From the NCBI RefSeq assembly GCF_002531935.1, contig NZ_NWSV01000005.1:248001-312000 (forward strand): a stretch of DNA of 64,000 nt, given 5' to 3'. This stretch comes from Rhizobium chutanense (GTDB lineage Bacteria > Pseudomonadota > Alphaproteobacteria > Rhizobiales > Rhizobiaceae). Shown one piece after another: positions 33,489 to 41,587 of the stretch. The position numbers and the translations under genes are program-made. Under the pieces are notes generated by a model, which worked only from the letters and a program-made list of their open reading frames with translations, searched no databases and had not been told where the DNA came from. The number at the start of each line of letters is the position of its first letter. Within the stretch, counting starts at the first letter, position 1.

Positions 33489-35888
33489 ATGCGCCCGTGT
33501 AGTGGTGTTCTGGGGTTACGCTTGCATATCGTTCTTCCGTCCAGCTCCAATACGTTTCAGAAATCCTGGATCGCTTCGGGGAGAATTCTGTTTCTGATCG
33601 CCGTCAGCGGGCTTGGCGCGATCGGGCTGGTGGTGCTTTCAGCGCTGTGGGCGGGAACAGAGAGCGACGCTGCGGCCCTTGATCGACAGCGCAATCTCGT
33701 CAACGCGCGCCTGCGGGAACAGGTCGATCAGGTCGCGCATGTTATCGGCCAGTTCGGCAACGGCTACCTCACACGGGTTTATCCTGCCGCACGGTCGTCC
33801 GGAGGCTCCTCCAGCCTCGATGCGGTTCTGACGGCGGCGGCCGGCAGCGCGATCAGCCAGACAGCCATGTCCGCCTTCGGCTACGACCAGGCTTTCGTCG
33901 TCGACGAGAAGGCGCAACTGCTGATGCTGGCGGACGCCCAAACGGAAAAGCGTTACCGCTGGATGAAGCCCCTCTTCCTGCCGCTCCTTCAAGATGCCAG
34001 CCTCGGCGTGAGGCAGGGGACGGCTTCCGAACGAACGCCGTCCTCGATGGAAAGCCGCCTTGCGAATGCCGCCGGCCCCAACCGTGCGCTCGCCAATCTG
34101 ATGCGGCTGGAAGGCCGACCGACGATCGTCGGCGTCGTCGCCATCAACGAGGCCGATCAGAGGCAGCAGCAGCCGATGCGGCAATTCCTGATCGTCGTGC
34201 GGTTTCTCGATGGTCCGGCGCTGGACGAATTGAGCCGGCAGCAGGGCCTCAACGGCGCGCGTTTTGCCCGCACCGCCGATGCCGATGAAAACGAAGTTGC
34301 GTTTCAGATCGATGCGACGGCGAACGGCGAGCCGATCGGCTTTATTGTCTGGCGGCCCGATCTTCCGGGCTCCAGGGTGATCGGCCGGCTGATGCCGGCG
34401 CTTTCGATTGCCGCCCTGGTGATCGCCATTTTGTTCTCGGTCCTGCTGGTACGCCTGCGCAGCAGCCTCGGCGAATTGAGGAAAAGCGAGTTGCATGCAC
34501 GCCAGCTCGCTCTGCATGACGTGCTGACCGACCTCCCCAACCGCGCCTTGTTTGCCATGCGGTTCGACGCGTGCCTGGCCGAGACCGAGAACTCGACCGA
34601 GCGCTCGGCCGTCGCGCTTCTCGATCTCGACCGCTTCAAAGCCGTGAACGACACCTTCGGCCATGCCGCCGGCGATGAACTGATCCGAATGGCGGCGGAG
34701 CGGATCCGCTCCGTGCTGCGTCCAGCCGACACGCTTGCCCGGCTCGGTGGCGACGAATTCGCCCTGCTTCTCCGGGACATTAAGGATGATCAGATCTTGC
34801 CGGCAATCTGCGAAGCGATCGTTGCCGAACTTGGCAAACCCTTCCCGCTTTTGCGCGGTGAGGCGGTCGCCCGCGTCGGCGGCTCGATCGGCGTAACCAT
34901 CGTGCCGGATGCCGGCCGGAATGCCGACGACATCATGCGTTATGCCGACGTCGCACTCTACGAGGCGAAGATGGGCGGCAGAGGTCAATGGCGCGTCTAT
35001 TCGCCGTCCATGGACGGCGGCAGGAATGCGCGCGACATTCTCAAGAACGAACTCCGGGAGGTGCTGGCCAAAAGCACGGCCTCATCCGGCGACGGTCTAC
35101 GCGCCGATCCGGCTCTGAACAGACCGGACTTCGGCTCGCTCGAGGTCTATTACCAAACGGTGCATCGTGCCGACGGCGGATACGCGGCGTCGGGAGCAGA
35201 GGCGCTGGTGCGCTGGCGTCACAGCCGGCGCGGCCTATTGACGCCGGCGAGCTTCATCCCTGTCGCCGAGGAGGGCGGCCTTATCGACGCGCTCGGCTTC
35301 TGGGTTTTGCGCGAAGCCTGCCGTGCCGCCTGCACATGGCCTGAGGATACATTTGTTGCCGTCAACGTGTCTCCCGCCCAGTTGAGACGGCCGAATTTTG
35401 CCGAGGAAGTCTTCGCCGTGCTGCAGGAGAGCGGGCTGCCGCCATCGCGGCTCGAGCTCGAACTGACGGAATCGTCGCTGATCGAGGATAACTCGGACAT
35501 CTATTCGGTGCTGGGCTCGCTGCGCAGCCGGGGTGTTCAGATTTCGCTCGATGATTTCGGAACCGGGTTTTCATGCCTCAGCCACCTGATGCGCTTCGAG
35601 ATCGACCGCATCAAGATCGACCGTTCGTTCGTCTCGCTGCTCGGCACAAAAGCCAACGGGGCGGCCATCATTGGCGCCATCGTCGCGCTCAGCCGCAACC
35701 TCGGCATCTCGACGACGGCCGAAGGGGTCGAAACCGAATATCAACGCGATTTTCTGGCAGCCCTCGGCTGCACCGACCTGCAAGGCTATTTCTTCGCCAA
35801 ACCGGTTCCGCTGCACGACCTCGATTGTTTCCGCAAAGCCGAGAACGCCGCCGAATTGCTGGCGATCGCTCCCGGCGCCATCGCCTGA
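33489..35888 (+). CDS. Membrane GGDEF-EAL protein with CHASE4-like periplasmic domain
   Basis: Cyclic-di-GMP turnover protein of about 799 aa. One membrane segment at about 30-55 and a second at about 300-328 enclose a periplasmic sensor region of CHASE4 type. GGDEF (about residue 419) is intact, with an inhibitory RxxD site (RPAD) five residues upstream. EAL is intact at about residue 571 (GAEALVRWRH), followed by the catalytic motifs ELTESSLIED, DDFGTGFSCL and LQGYFFAKP. Both cyclase and phosphodiesterase activities are therefore possible. The exact start is uncertain (GTG 33462, ATG 33489 or a later TTG). It stands alone. Confidence 0.88.
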   Translation: MRPCSGVLGLRLHIVLPSSSNTFQKSWIASGRILFLIAVSGLGAIGLVVLSALWAGTESDAAALDRQRNLVNARLREQVDQVAHVIGQFGNGYLTRVYPAARSSGGSSSLDAVLTAAAGSAISQTAMSAFGYDQAFVVDEKAQLLMLADAQTEKRYRWMKPLFLPLLQDASLGVRQGTASERTPSSMESRLANAAGPNRALANLMRLEGRPTIVGVVAINEADQRQQQPMRQFLIVVRFLDGPALDELSRQQGLNGARFARTADADENEVAFQIDATANGEPIGFIVWRPDLPGSRVIGRLMPALSIAALVIAILFSVLLVRLRSSLGELRKSELHARQLALHDVLTDLPNRALFAMRFDACLAETENSTERSAVALLDLDRFKAVNDTFGHAAGDELIRMAAERIRSVLRPADTLARLGGDEFALLLRDIKDDQILPAICEAIVAELGKPFPLLRGEAVARVGGSIGVTIVPDAGRNADDIMRYADVALYEAKMGGRGQWRVYSPSMDGGRNARDILKNELREVLAKSTASSGDGLRADPALNRPDFGSLEVYYQTVHRADGGYAASGAEALVRWRHSRRGLLTPASFIPVAEEGGLIDALGFWVLREACRAACTWPEDTFVAVNVSPAQLRRPNFAEEVFAVLQESGLPPSRLELELTESSLIEDNSDIYSVLGSLRSRGVQISLDDFGTGFSCLSHLMRFEIDRIKIDRSFVSLLGTKANGAAIIGAIVALSRNLGISTTAEGVETEYQRDFLAALGCTDLQGYFFAKPVPLHDLDCFRKAENAAELLAIAPGAIA

Positions 35889-35982
35889 AAGGCTTTTGAT
35901 CGTCCGCCGATCCGGGGAACTTTCGCCGCAGGCGATGGAGACGGAAGAGCTTTTGCGGGCCTGGGCTGAAACAGCCTTCTCG

Positions 35983-37008
35983 TCAGCGCACTCCCAGTTC
36001 GCGATGCGATCTGCGAAGTTTTGCAGGCGTGATGTGATAGGTGCGCCTGAACCAGTTCACCAGATGGGCGCAATCGGTAAACCCGCATTCATAGGCAATC
36101 TGGGCGATAGACCGATCGCTGTTGAGCACCATCCACTTCGCAGCTTTCAGGCGTATCTGGCGCCAATACTCGCCGGGAGCAACCTGCAGATGCTTCTGGA
36201 AAAGCCGGGAAAGCTCTCGTTCCGATGTACCGACGCCCGCCGCGATGTCGGCGAGCGAACACAGCTCGTACATCTTTTGCCGCATCAGGCCGATCGCGTT
36301 CGTCACGCGGCGGTCGCCGCACTTCATGCCGAGATCGGACTCTTCGATCGCGCCTTGCCTGTCGAAGCCGTGATCGCCGAGAAGATAGTGAAACGCCTTG
36401 TGCGCACGGGACTCCCCGCACGCATTGGAGACCAGATACATTGCGAGCTTTATCGAAGCCAATCCGCCGGGACAGGTTATGACGTTTCCGTCGACCACGA
36501 CCGGCCGGTCGGTGACGGGAATAATATCCGGGAAGGTCTGGCGCAGCAGCCCCGCCAGCGTGAAATGGACCGCGCATCTCTTTCCGGAAAGCAGGCCCGC
36601 CTCGGCCAGCACGAAACTTCCCGAACAATTGCCGGCCACCGGCACGCCTTTGCGGACGGCCGCAGTGACGAAGTCGTAGAGTTCCCCCGGGATCCTGTGG
36701 TCGCCATGGAGTATGCCCCCGTGCACGACGATGAAGTCGTAGTCACGCGGATTTCCGTACGTCCTGCCGGGTGTCAGTTCCAGGCCGCAGCTCGACCGTA
36801 TCGGATCGAGACTGTGCGACAGCAGCTCCCAATCACAATAGATCCGCCGGCTGAAGTCGCCTTCGTCGCCTGCGAGCCGGAGAAAATCCGTGAAGCAGGC
36901 AAGCGGCATCAGCGTGAAATTGGGTGTCGCCACGATCCCCACCCTGAGCGGAGCGGTGATGTCGGGCGGCGGCTTGCTTGGGCCTAGTTGGGAGTAGTCG
37001 CGCTGCAA
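35983..37008 (-). CDS. GlxA/GbdR-type AraC-family transcriptional regulator
   Basis: A 341-aa regulator with a DJ-1/PfpI-like domain (VGIVATPNFTLMPLACFTDFLRLA; VAGNCSGSFVLAEAGLL) and a C-terminal AraC DNA-binding domain (LADIAAGVGTSERELSRLFQKHLQ; IAYECGFTDCAHLVNWFRRTYHITP). Relatives include GbdR, the glycine-betaine/dimethylglycine regulator. The TTG at 37008 follows GGAGGA by 7 bp. Divergent from the ProX-like gene across 162 bp, so it probably controls that gene and the demethylase-like oxidoreductase behind it. Confidence 0.87.
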   Translation of the reverse strand: MQRDYSQLGPSKPPPDITAPLRVGIVATPNFTLMPLACFTDFLRLAGDEGDFSRRIYCDWELLSHSLDPIRSSCGLELTPGRTYGNPRDYDFIVVHGGILHGDHRIPGELYDFVTAAVRKGVPVAGNCSGSFVLAEAGLLSGKRCAVHFTLAGLLRQTFPDIIPVTDRPVVVDGNVITCPGGLASIKLAMYLVSNACGESRAHKAFHYLLGDHGFDRQGAIEESDLGMKCGDRRVTNAIGLMRQKMYELCSLADIAAGVGTSERELSRLFQKHLQVAPGEYWRQIRLKAAKWMVLNSDRSIAQIAYECGFTDCAHLVNWFRRTYHITPAKLRRSHRELGVR

Positions 37009-37170
37009 AAGAAGGTCCTCCGGGCCACCGAAATTGTCCTAAACGTACAATACCGCAGCCGCCAAGACAAATACCATCGATTTGCGTGGAGAGGCGCGGT
37101 TCCGAGGCTCGGAAAACCGGCATACCCTCCCGCCAAGCAGACAGGCCAAAGCGCAAAAGAGGGGAATATG

Positions 37171-38166
37171 ATGAAGACATTTCTCGCAATTTCGACGGTC
37201 GCCTTGATCGCCGGCATCGCATCCGGCGCCAGCGCCGCTTGCGGCACCGTCACCGTCGCCAACATGAACTGGCAAAGCGGCGAACTTCTCGCCCATGTCG
37301 ACAAGTTCATCCTCGAGCACGGTTTCGGCTGTCAGGTGGAGTTCGTGCCCGGCGACACCGTGCCGACCATCACCTCGATGGTGGAAAAGGGACAGCCCGA
37401 TATTGCCGGCGAGGCCTGGGTCGATCTCGTCCCGGAAATCGTAAAACGGGGTGTCGACGAGCGCAGAATTGTAAATATCGGACCAGCTTTGTCCGATGGC
37501 GGCATCCAGGGCTGGTATATACCGAAATTCATCGTCGACGCGCATCCCGAGATCAAGACGGTCGATGACGCCTTCGCACATCCGGAGCTTTTCCCGGCGC
37601 CCGAGAACACGTCGAAAGGAGCGGTCTTCAATGGCCCGACAGGATCGGGCGGCTCGGTCGTCAGCGCCCAGCTTTTCAAGGCCTATGGCGGCGAAGCCAA
37701 GGGCTTCGAGCTCGTCGATCCCGGAACCCAGGCCGGCCTCGACGGCGCCATGGCGCGGGCCTATGAACATAAAGAGGGCTGGATGGGCTATTACTGGTCG
37801 CCGACCGCCCTTCTCGGGAAATATTCCATGGTGCGTCTGGAAGCCGGAGTCCCGCATGATGCCGGGGAATGGAAGCGCTGCAACACCGTTGCCGATTGCC
37901 TCGATCCGAAGAAGAACGAATGGCCGAAGGACCATGTCGTGACGCTTGTTTCGCAGAAACTGACGGAAAGCGACAATGCCGGCGTCATGGACTATCTCCG
38001 CAAGCGGTCATGGGACAATCAGACCGTCAGTTCGGTCATGTCGTGGATGACCGATACTCAGGCCGGCGGCGATGACGGCGCGGTGCACTTTTTCAAGGAG
38101 CATCCGGATATCTGGAAATCATGGCTGAGCGCCGACGTGGCGGAAAAAATCACCGCCGCCCTCTGA
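37171..38166 (+). CDS. Glycine betaine/proline betaine-type ABC binding protein (ProX-like)
   Basis: Periplasmic binding protein of 331 aa with a Sec signal peptide (MKTFLAISTVALIAGIASGASA). The mature part carries Trp/Tyr-rich segments expected for a quaternary-ammonium cage: MNWQSGELL, GEAWVDLVPE, GWYIPKF and WMGYYWSPTALLGKY. AGGGG precedes the tandem ATGs at 37168/37171. It is followed by the oxidoreductase gene but no ABC permease or ATPase gene, so it is an orphan binding protein here. Ligand likely a betaine whose methyl groups are then removed by the downstream enzyme. Confidence 0.88.
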   Translation: MKTFLAISTVALIAGIASGASAACGTVTVANMNWQSGELLAHVDKFILEHGFGCQVEFVPGDTVPTITSMVEKGQPDIAGEAWVDLVPEIVKRGVDERRIVNIGPALSDGGIQGWYIPKFIVDAHPEIKTVDDAFAHPELFPAPENTSKGAVFNGPTGSGGSVVSAQLFKAYGGEAKGFELVDPGTQAGLDGAMARAYEHKEGWMGYYWSPTALLGKYSMVRLEAGVPHDAGEWKRCNTVADCLDPKKNEWPKDHVVTLVSQKLTESDNAGVMDYLRKRSWDNQTVSSVMSWMTDTQAGGDDGAVHFFKEHPDIWKSWLSADVAEKITAAL

Positions 38167-38174
38167 ACATAACC

Positions 38175-38197
38175 GCGCGGGCCGTCGAGGCCCGCGC
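38175..38197 (+). terminator. Hairpin between proX-like and oxidoreductase genes
   Basis: 9-bp perfect arms GCGCGGGCC/GGCCCGCGC around a 5-nt loop, 8 bp after the binding-protein stop. No U tract. Probably attenuates readthrough or protects the upstream message. Confidence 0.55.
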
Positions 38198-38234
38198 ATC
38201 CGTACGGCAGACCATAAACCCGCCAGGATTCACG

Positions 38235-40322
38235 ATGACGACCTCCTTTCCGAAGACCTTCTCCGAGATCACGCTCGCGGGCCATACGCTCCGCAACAGG
38301 ATCGTGTTCGGCGCTCACACGGCAAACATGTCCGTGAACGGGCTGCCGGGCGAACAGACCACCGCCTATTATGTCGAACGGGCGATCGGCGGGGCGGCGA
38401 TGATCGTCGTTGAGCCGATGCCTGTCCACCCGGCGACCGTGCTGACGCGCGGCAATTTCCGCACATCGGACGACTCCGTCATCCCAGCGTTCAAGACGTT
38501 GACCGAAAGCGTGAAACGGCATGGGGCCGTCATCGTCCAGCAGCTCTATCATGTCGGAAGCCACGGCGACTCCGACCTTTCCTTTCATCCGCATTGGTCG
38601 CCTTCGGGAGGACCGAGCTATCATGACAGCGACGGCTCGCATGCGATGACGCAGGGCGAGATCGAGGAAACCATCGACGCCTTCGTCAAGGCAGCGCTGC
38701 GCTGTCAGGCGGCAGGTTTTGACGGCGTCGAGGTCTGGGCCGCCTATGGCGGTCTTCTCGATCAGTTCTGGACACCATTCTACAACCGCCGCGAGGATCG
38801 CTGGGGCGGAAGTCTCGAGAACAGAATGAGGTTCTCGCGGGAAATCCTCGGCCGTATACGGCACGCCTGCGGCCCGGGCTTCATCATCGGGCTGACCGTC
38901 AGCGACGAACCGGGCTGTCCGACCGCTTTGAATCGTGACCAGTTGACGGAGATCGTCGCTAGCCTCGATGACGAGAGGCTGATCGATTACGTGACCTGCG
39001 GCTCGGGCGGCTATTTCGACTATGGCAGCCTGATGCCGACCTTTCTCTATCCCGAGCGATTGGGTGTCGAGCTGTCGGCGCGGCTGAAGCAGGTGGTGAA
39101 CCATGCGCTGGTAACGGCGGAGAGCCATATTCGCACACCCGAGAATGCCGAAATCACGCTCGGGGAGGGGGCATCGGATCTGGTTTCCATCGTCCGCGGC
39201 CAGATCGCCGATCCGCATCTTGCCAATAAGGCGCGCTTGGGAACGCCCGAGGATATCCGGGGCTGTCTGTCCTGCAACCAGATGTGCTGGGGCCGCCGGT
39301 CGCGCGACTATTGGATCAGCTGTCTGATCAACCCTTCCGTCGGGCGCGAGGCCGAATGGGGAGGCGACCGGTTCGAACCTGTCGAAAACCCTCAATTCGT
39401 GCTGGTCGTCGGAGGAGGGCCGGCGGGATTGGAAGCGGCACGCGTGGCCGCCGAACGGGGCCATCGGGTTATCCTGGCGGAAGCCTCGGATCGGCTGGGG
39501 GGCGCGTTCCGCCTTGCCGGCGAGCAGCCCCGCCGGGCGCAGATATTGGATCTCATTGCCTGGTACGAAACCCGCTTCGAAAAACTCGGCGTCGAGGTTC
39601 GCTTCAACAGCTATATCGAGGGAAGCGACGTCGCCGATATCGGCGCCGACGTGGTGATCCTGGCGACGGGATCGCTGCCGCAGGACTCCGGCTTTCAGAA
39701 GGCTATGCCCGATCGCCTGTCGCTCGAGGGGATCGAGCGAGGAAACACCTTCTCCGCCGAAAGCGTCATGGCCCGTCAGGCAAGACTCGGCAAACATGTT
39801 GTCGTGGTCGATGAAACCGGCGGCTGGAAGGGCTGCGGCACGGCTTGGAAGCTTGCCGAACAGGGACACGAGGTCGTGCTCGTAACGCCCGACGCGCTCA
39901 TCGGAAAGGAACTGCAGCGCACCTCCGCCGACATTCCCCTGCGCCGGACCCTCAGCATGCTCGGCGTAGAATTCCGCACGGAGACCAGCATAGACAGCTG
40001 GCAAGGCAATGCCGCCGTGCTCGTCTCCCATCTGACCGGGAAGCGGGAGACGATCGACGCCGACAGCCTCGTCTTCTCCACGACCAATGTGGCAGCGAAC
40101 TGGCTCGCATTGGAGCTGGCCGAGCTCGCCATCCCCTTCGTCGAGATCGGCGACGGCGTGGCGCCGAGGCAGGCCCCCTACGCCTTCTATGAGGGACGGC
40201 GTGCCGGAATGGCGATCGGAACCGCTAAGGGCAAGCAAAACGGCGGCCGAACCCACCGAGGCTGCCATATTGACGGTGAACGCCAGGGCAGCCCACCAAC
40301 ACATGAGACAAGCACTGGATAA
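38235..40322 (+). CDS. Trimethylamine dehydrogenase-like flavin oxidoreductase (methylated-amine demethylase)
   Basis: A 695-aa enzyme of the TMADH/2,4-dienoyl-CoA reductase family. An N-terminal Old-Yellow-Enzyme TIM barrel (about 1-350) holds FMN. The 4Fe-4S cysteines are in CLSCNQMC and, 11 residues later, SCLINP. An FAD/NAD-binding part begins VLVVGGGPAGLEAA. Relatives demethylate dimethylglycine, N-methylproline/stachydrine or trimethylamine. Start ATG 38235 has AGGA upstream. With the ProX-like binding protein, the GbdR-type regulator and fdhA nearby, demethylation of a betaine-derived amine is the likely role; exact substrate unresolved. Confidence 0.87.
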   Translation: MTTSFPKTFSEITLAGHTLRNRIVFGAHTANMSVNGLPGEQTTAYYVERAIGGAAMIVVEPMPVHPATVLTRGNFRTSDDSVIPAFKTLTESVKRHGAVIVQQLYHVGSHGDSDLSFHPHWSPSGGPSYHDSDGSHAMTQGEIEETIDAFVKAALRCQAAGFDGVEVWAAYGGLLDQFWTPFYNRREDRWGGSLENRMRFSREILGRIRHACGPGFIIGLTVSDEPGCPTALNRDQLTEIVASLDDERLIDYVTCGSGGYFDYGSLMPTFLYPERLGVELSARLKQVVNHALVTAESHIRTPENAEITLGEGASDLVSIVRGQIADPHLANKARLGTPEDIRGCLSCNQMCWGRRSRDYWISCLINPSVGREAEWGGDRFEPVENPQFVLVVGGGPAGLEAARVAAERGHRVILAEASDRLGGAFRLAGEQPRRAQILDLIAWYETRFEKLGVEVRFNSYIEGSDVADIGADVVILATGSLPQDSGFQKAMPDRLSLEGIERGNTFSAESVMARQARLGKHVVVVDETGGWKGCGTAWKLAEQGHEVVLVTPDALIGKELQRTSADIPLRRTLSMLGVEFRTETSIDSWQGNAAVLVSHLTGKRETIDADSLVFSTTNVAANWLALELAELAIPFVEIGDGVAPRQAPYAFYEGRRAGMAIGTAKGKQNGGRTHRGCHIDGERQGSPPTHETSTG

Positions 40323-40462
40323 CAGCCGGCTCGGCCAGGATAGGCTTGCCTAGCCCTCTGCCGGGAGGCATGGTCGTCGCGGAACAATGGAATCACGACG
40401 CTGCGGACGGTGCTCTTGGCCATGCTCGGAGGCTCGCGGCGCATCGTAGACATGGCTGGCGA

Positions 40463-41587
40463 ATGTTTTCCTTCCTGCACAGTTCGGACCTTCACATCGG
40501 CAAGCGGTTCGGCAATCTTCCGGAGGATTTGAGAGGGCGCCTGCGCGAGGCGCGACATGGCGTCATCACCAGGCTTGCCAGTGCGGCGCGCGAGCATGGG
40601 GCGGATACCATCCTGCTCGCCGGCGACACGTTCGATACCGAGACGCCGACGCCCGCCGTGCTCCGGCAAGCGCTCGGCGAGATGGCCCGGAACAGGCCGC
40701 TGCGCTGGGTCCTGCTTCCGGGCAATCACGATTCACTGCTGGCCGACCAGCTCTGGAGCGCGGCGCGCGGCGTGCTGCCCGACAATGTCATTCTGGCGAC
40801 GGAAGCGGCGCCGATGATGCTTGCCCCCGAGGTCATCCTCCTGCCGGCGCCCTGCACGACCAGGCGGCCGGGCCGCGACCTGACCGAATGGATGACCGGT
40901 GCCGCCACGCCAAACGGCGCTATCCGCATCGGCCTCGCCCATGGGCCGATCCAGGAGTTTTCCGAGGATGCCACGGCCACGAACGTGATTGCGCCGAACC
41001 GCGCGACGCTCGCCGGCCTCGACTATATGGCGCTCGGCGATTGGCACGGGCCGGTGACTGTCGATGCCAGAACATATTACAGCGGTGCGCCCGAGCCGGA
41101 CCGCTTCAAACATGACCGGCCGGGGCAGGCGATGGTCGTTTCCATTGCCGGGCCGGGGGCGATGCCGACGACGACGGCGGTGACGACCGCGAGCTTTTCC
41201 TGGCAGACATTGCAGCTGCCGCTGCTGGCGTCGGAGGACGGGGTCGAAGCGCTGAAGGCCGCTTTGCCGGAACCCTTTACGCGGCGGCAAACCCTGCTGC
41301 GCGTCGCGCTGTCCGGCCGTGCGCGGTTGAACGGGCGGACGGCGATGATCAGCCTGCTCGAGCAGGTGGCGCCGGAATTTGCGCATCTGGAGATCGATAC
41401 CGATCTGCTCGGAACCGACTGCGAGAGCGATGATCTCGAGATCATCGACCGAGCCGGCGCGCTGCGCGACGCGGCCGAACTGCTGCTGGCCGAAAGCCTG
41501 GACGACGCCCGCTCCGGCGACGACAGAGGCGTGTCGCGCGAAGCGTTGATCCGCCTGTTTTCCTATTGCGAGACGATCGATCGATGA
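40463..41587 (+). CDS. SbcD/YhaO-like metallophosphoesterase, DNA repair nuclease
   Basis: A 374-aa calcineurin-like phosphoesterase. Metal-binding motifs occur in family order: SDLHIGKRF, AGDTFDTETP, LPGNHDSL, LAHGPI and LGDWHGP. This is the SbcD/Mre11 core. The ATG at 40463 begins directly at MFSFLHSSDLHIG; its ribosome binding site is weak. The stop overlaps the ATPase start (ATGA at 41584-41587), so the two subunits are made together. Likely a dimeric exonuclease/endonuclease acting on DNA ends or hairpins with the SMC-like partner. Confidence 0.87.
   Translation: MFSFLHSSDLHIGKRFGNLPEDLRGRLREARHGVITRLASAAREHGADTILLAGDTFDTETPTPAVLRQALGEMARNRPLRWVLLPGNHDSLLADQLWSAARGVLPDNVILATEAAPMMLAPEVILLPAPCTTRRPGRDLTEWMTGAATPNGAIRIGLAHGPIQEFSEDATATNVIAPNRATLAGLDYMALGDWHGPVTVDARTYYSGAPEPDRFKHDRPGQAMVVSIAGPGAMPTTTAVTTASFSWQTLQLPLLASEDGVEALKAALPEPFTRRQTLLRVALSGRARLNGRTAMISLLEQVAPEFAHLEIDTDLLGTDCESDDLEIIDRAGALRDAAELLLAESLDDARSGDDRGVSREALIRLFSYCETIDR

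Noticed and set aside
38058..40304. Minus-strand open frame of about 750 codons opposite the flavin oxidoreductase
   Set aside because: Shadow of the TMADH-like gene, which has FMN, Fe-S and FAD motifs on the plus strand.
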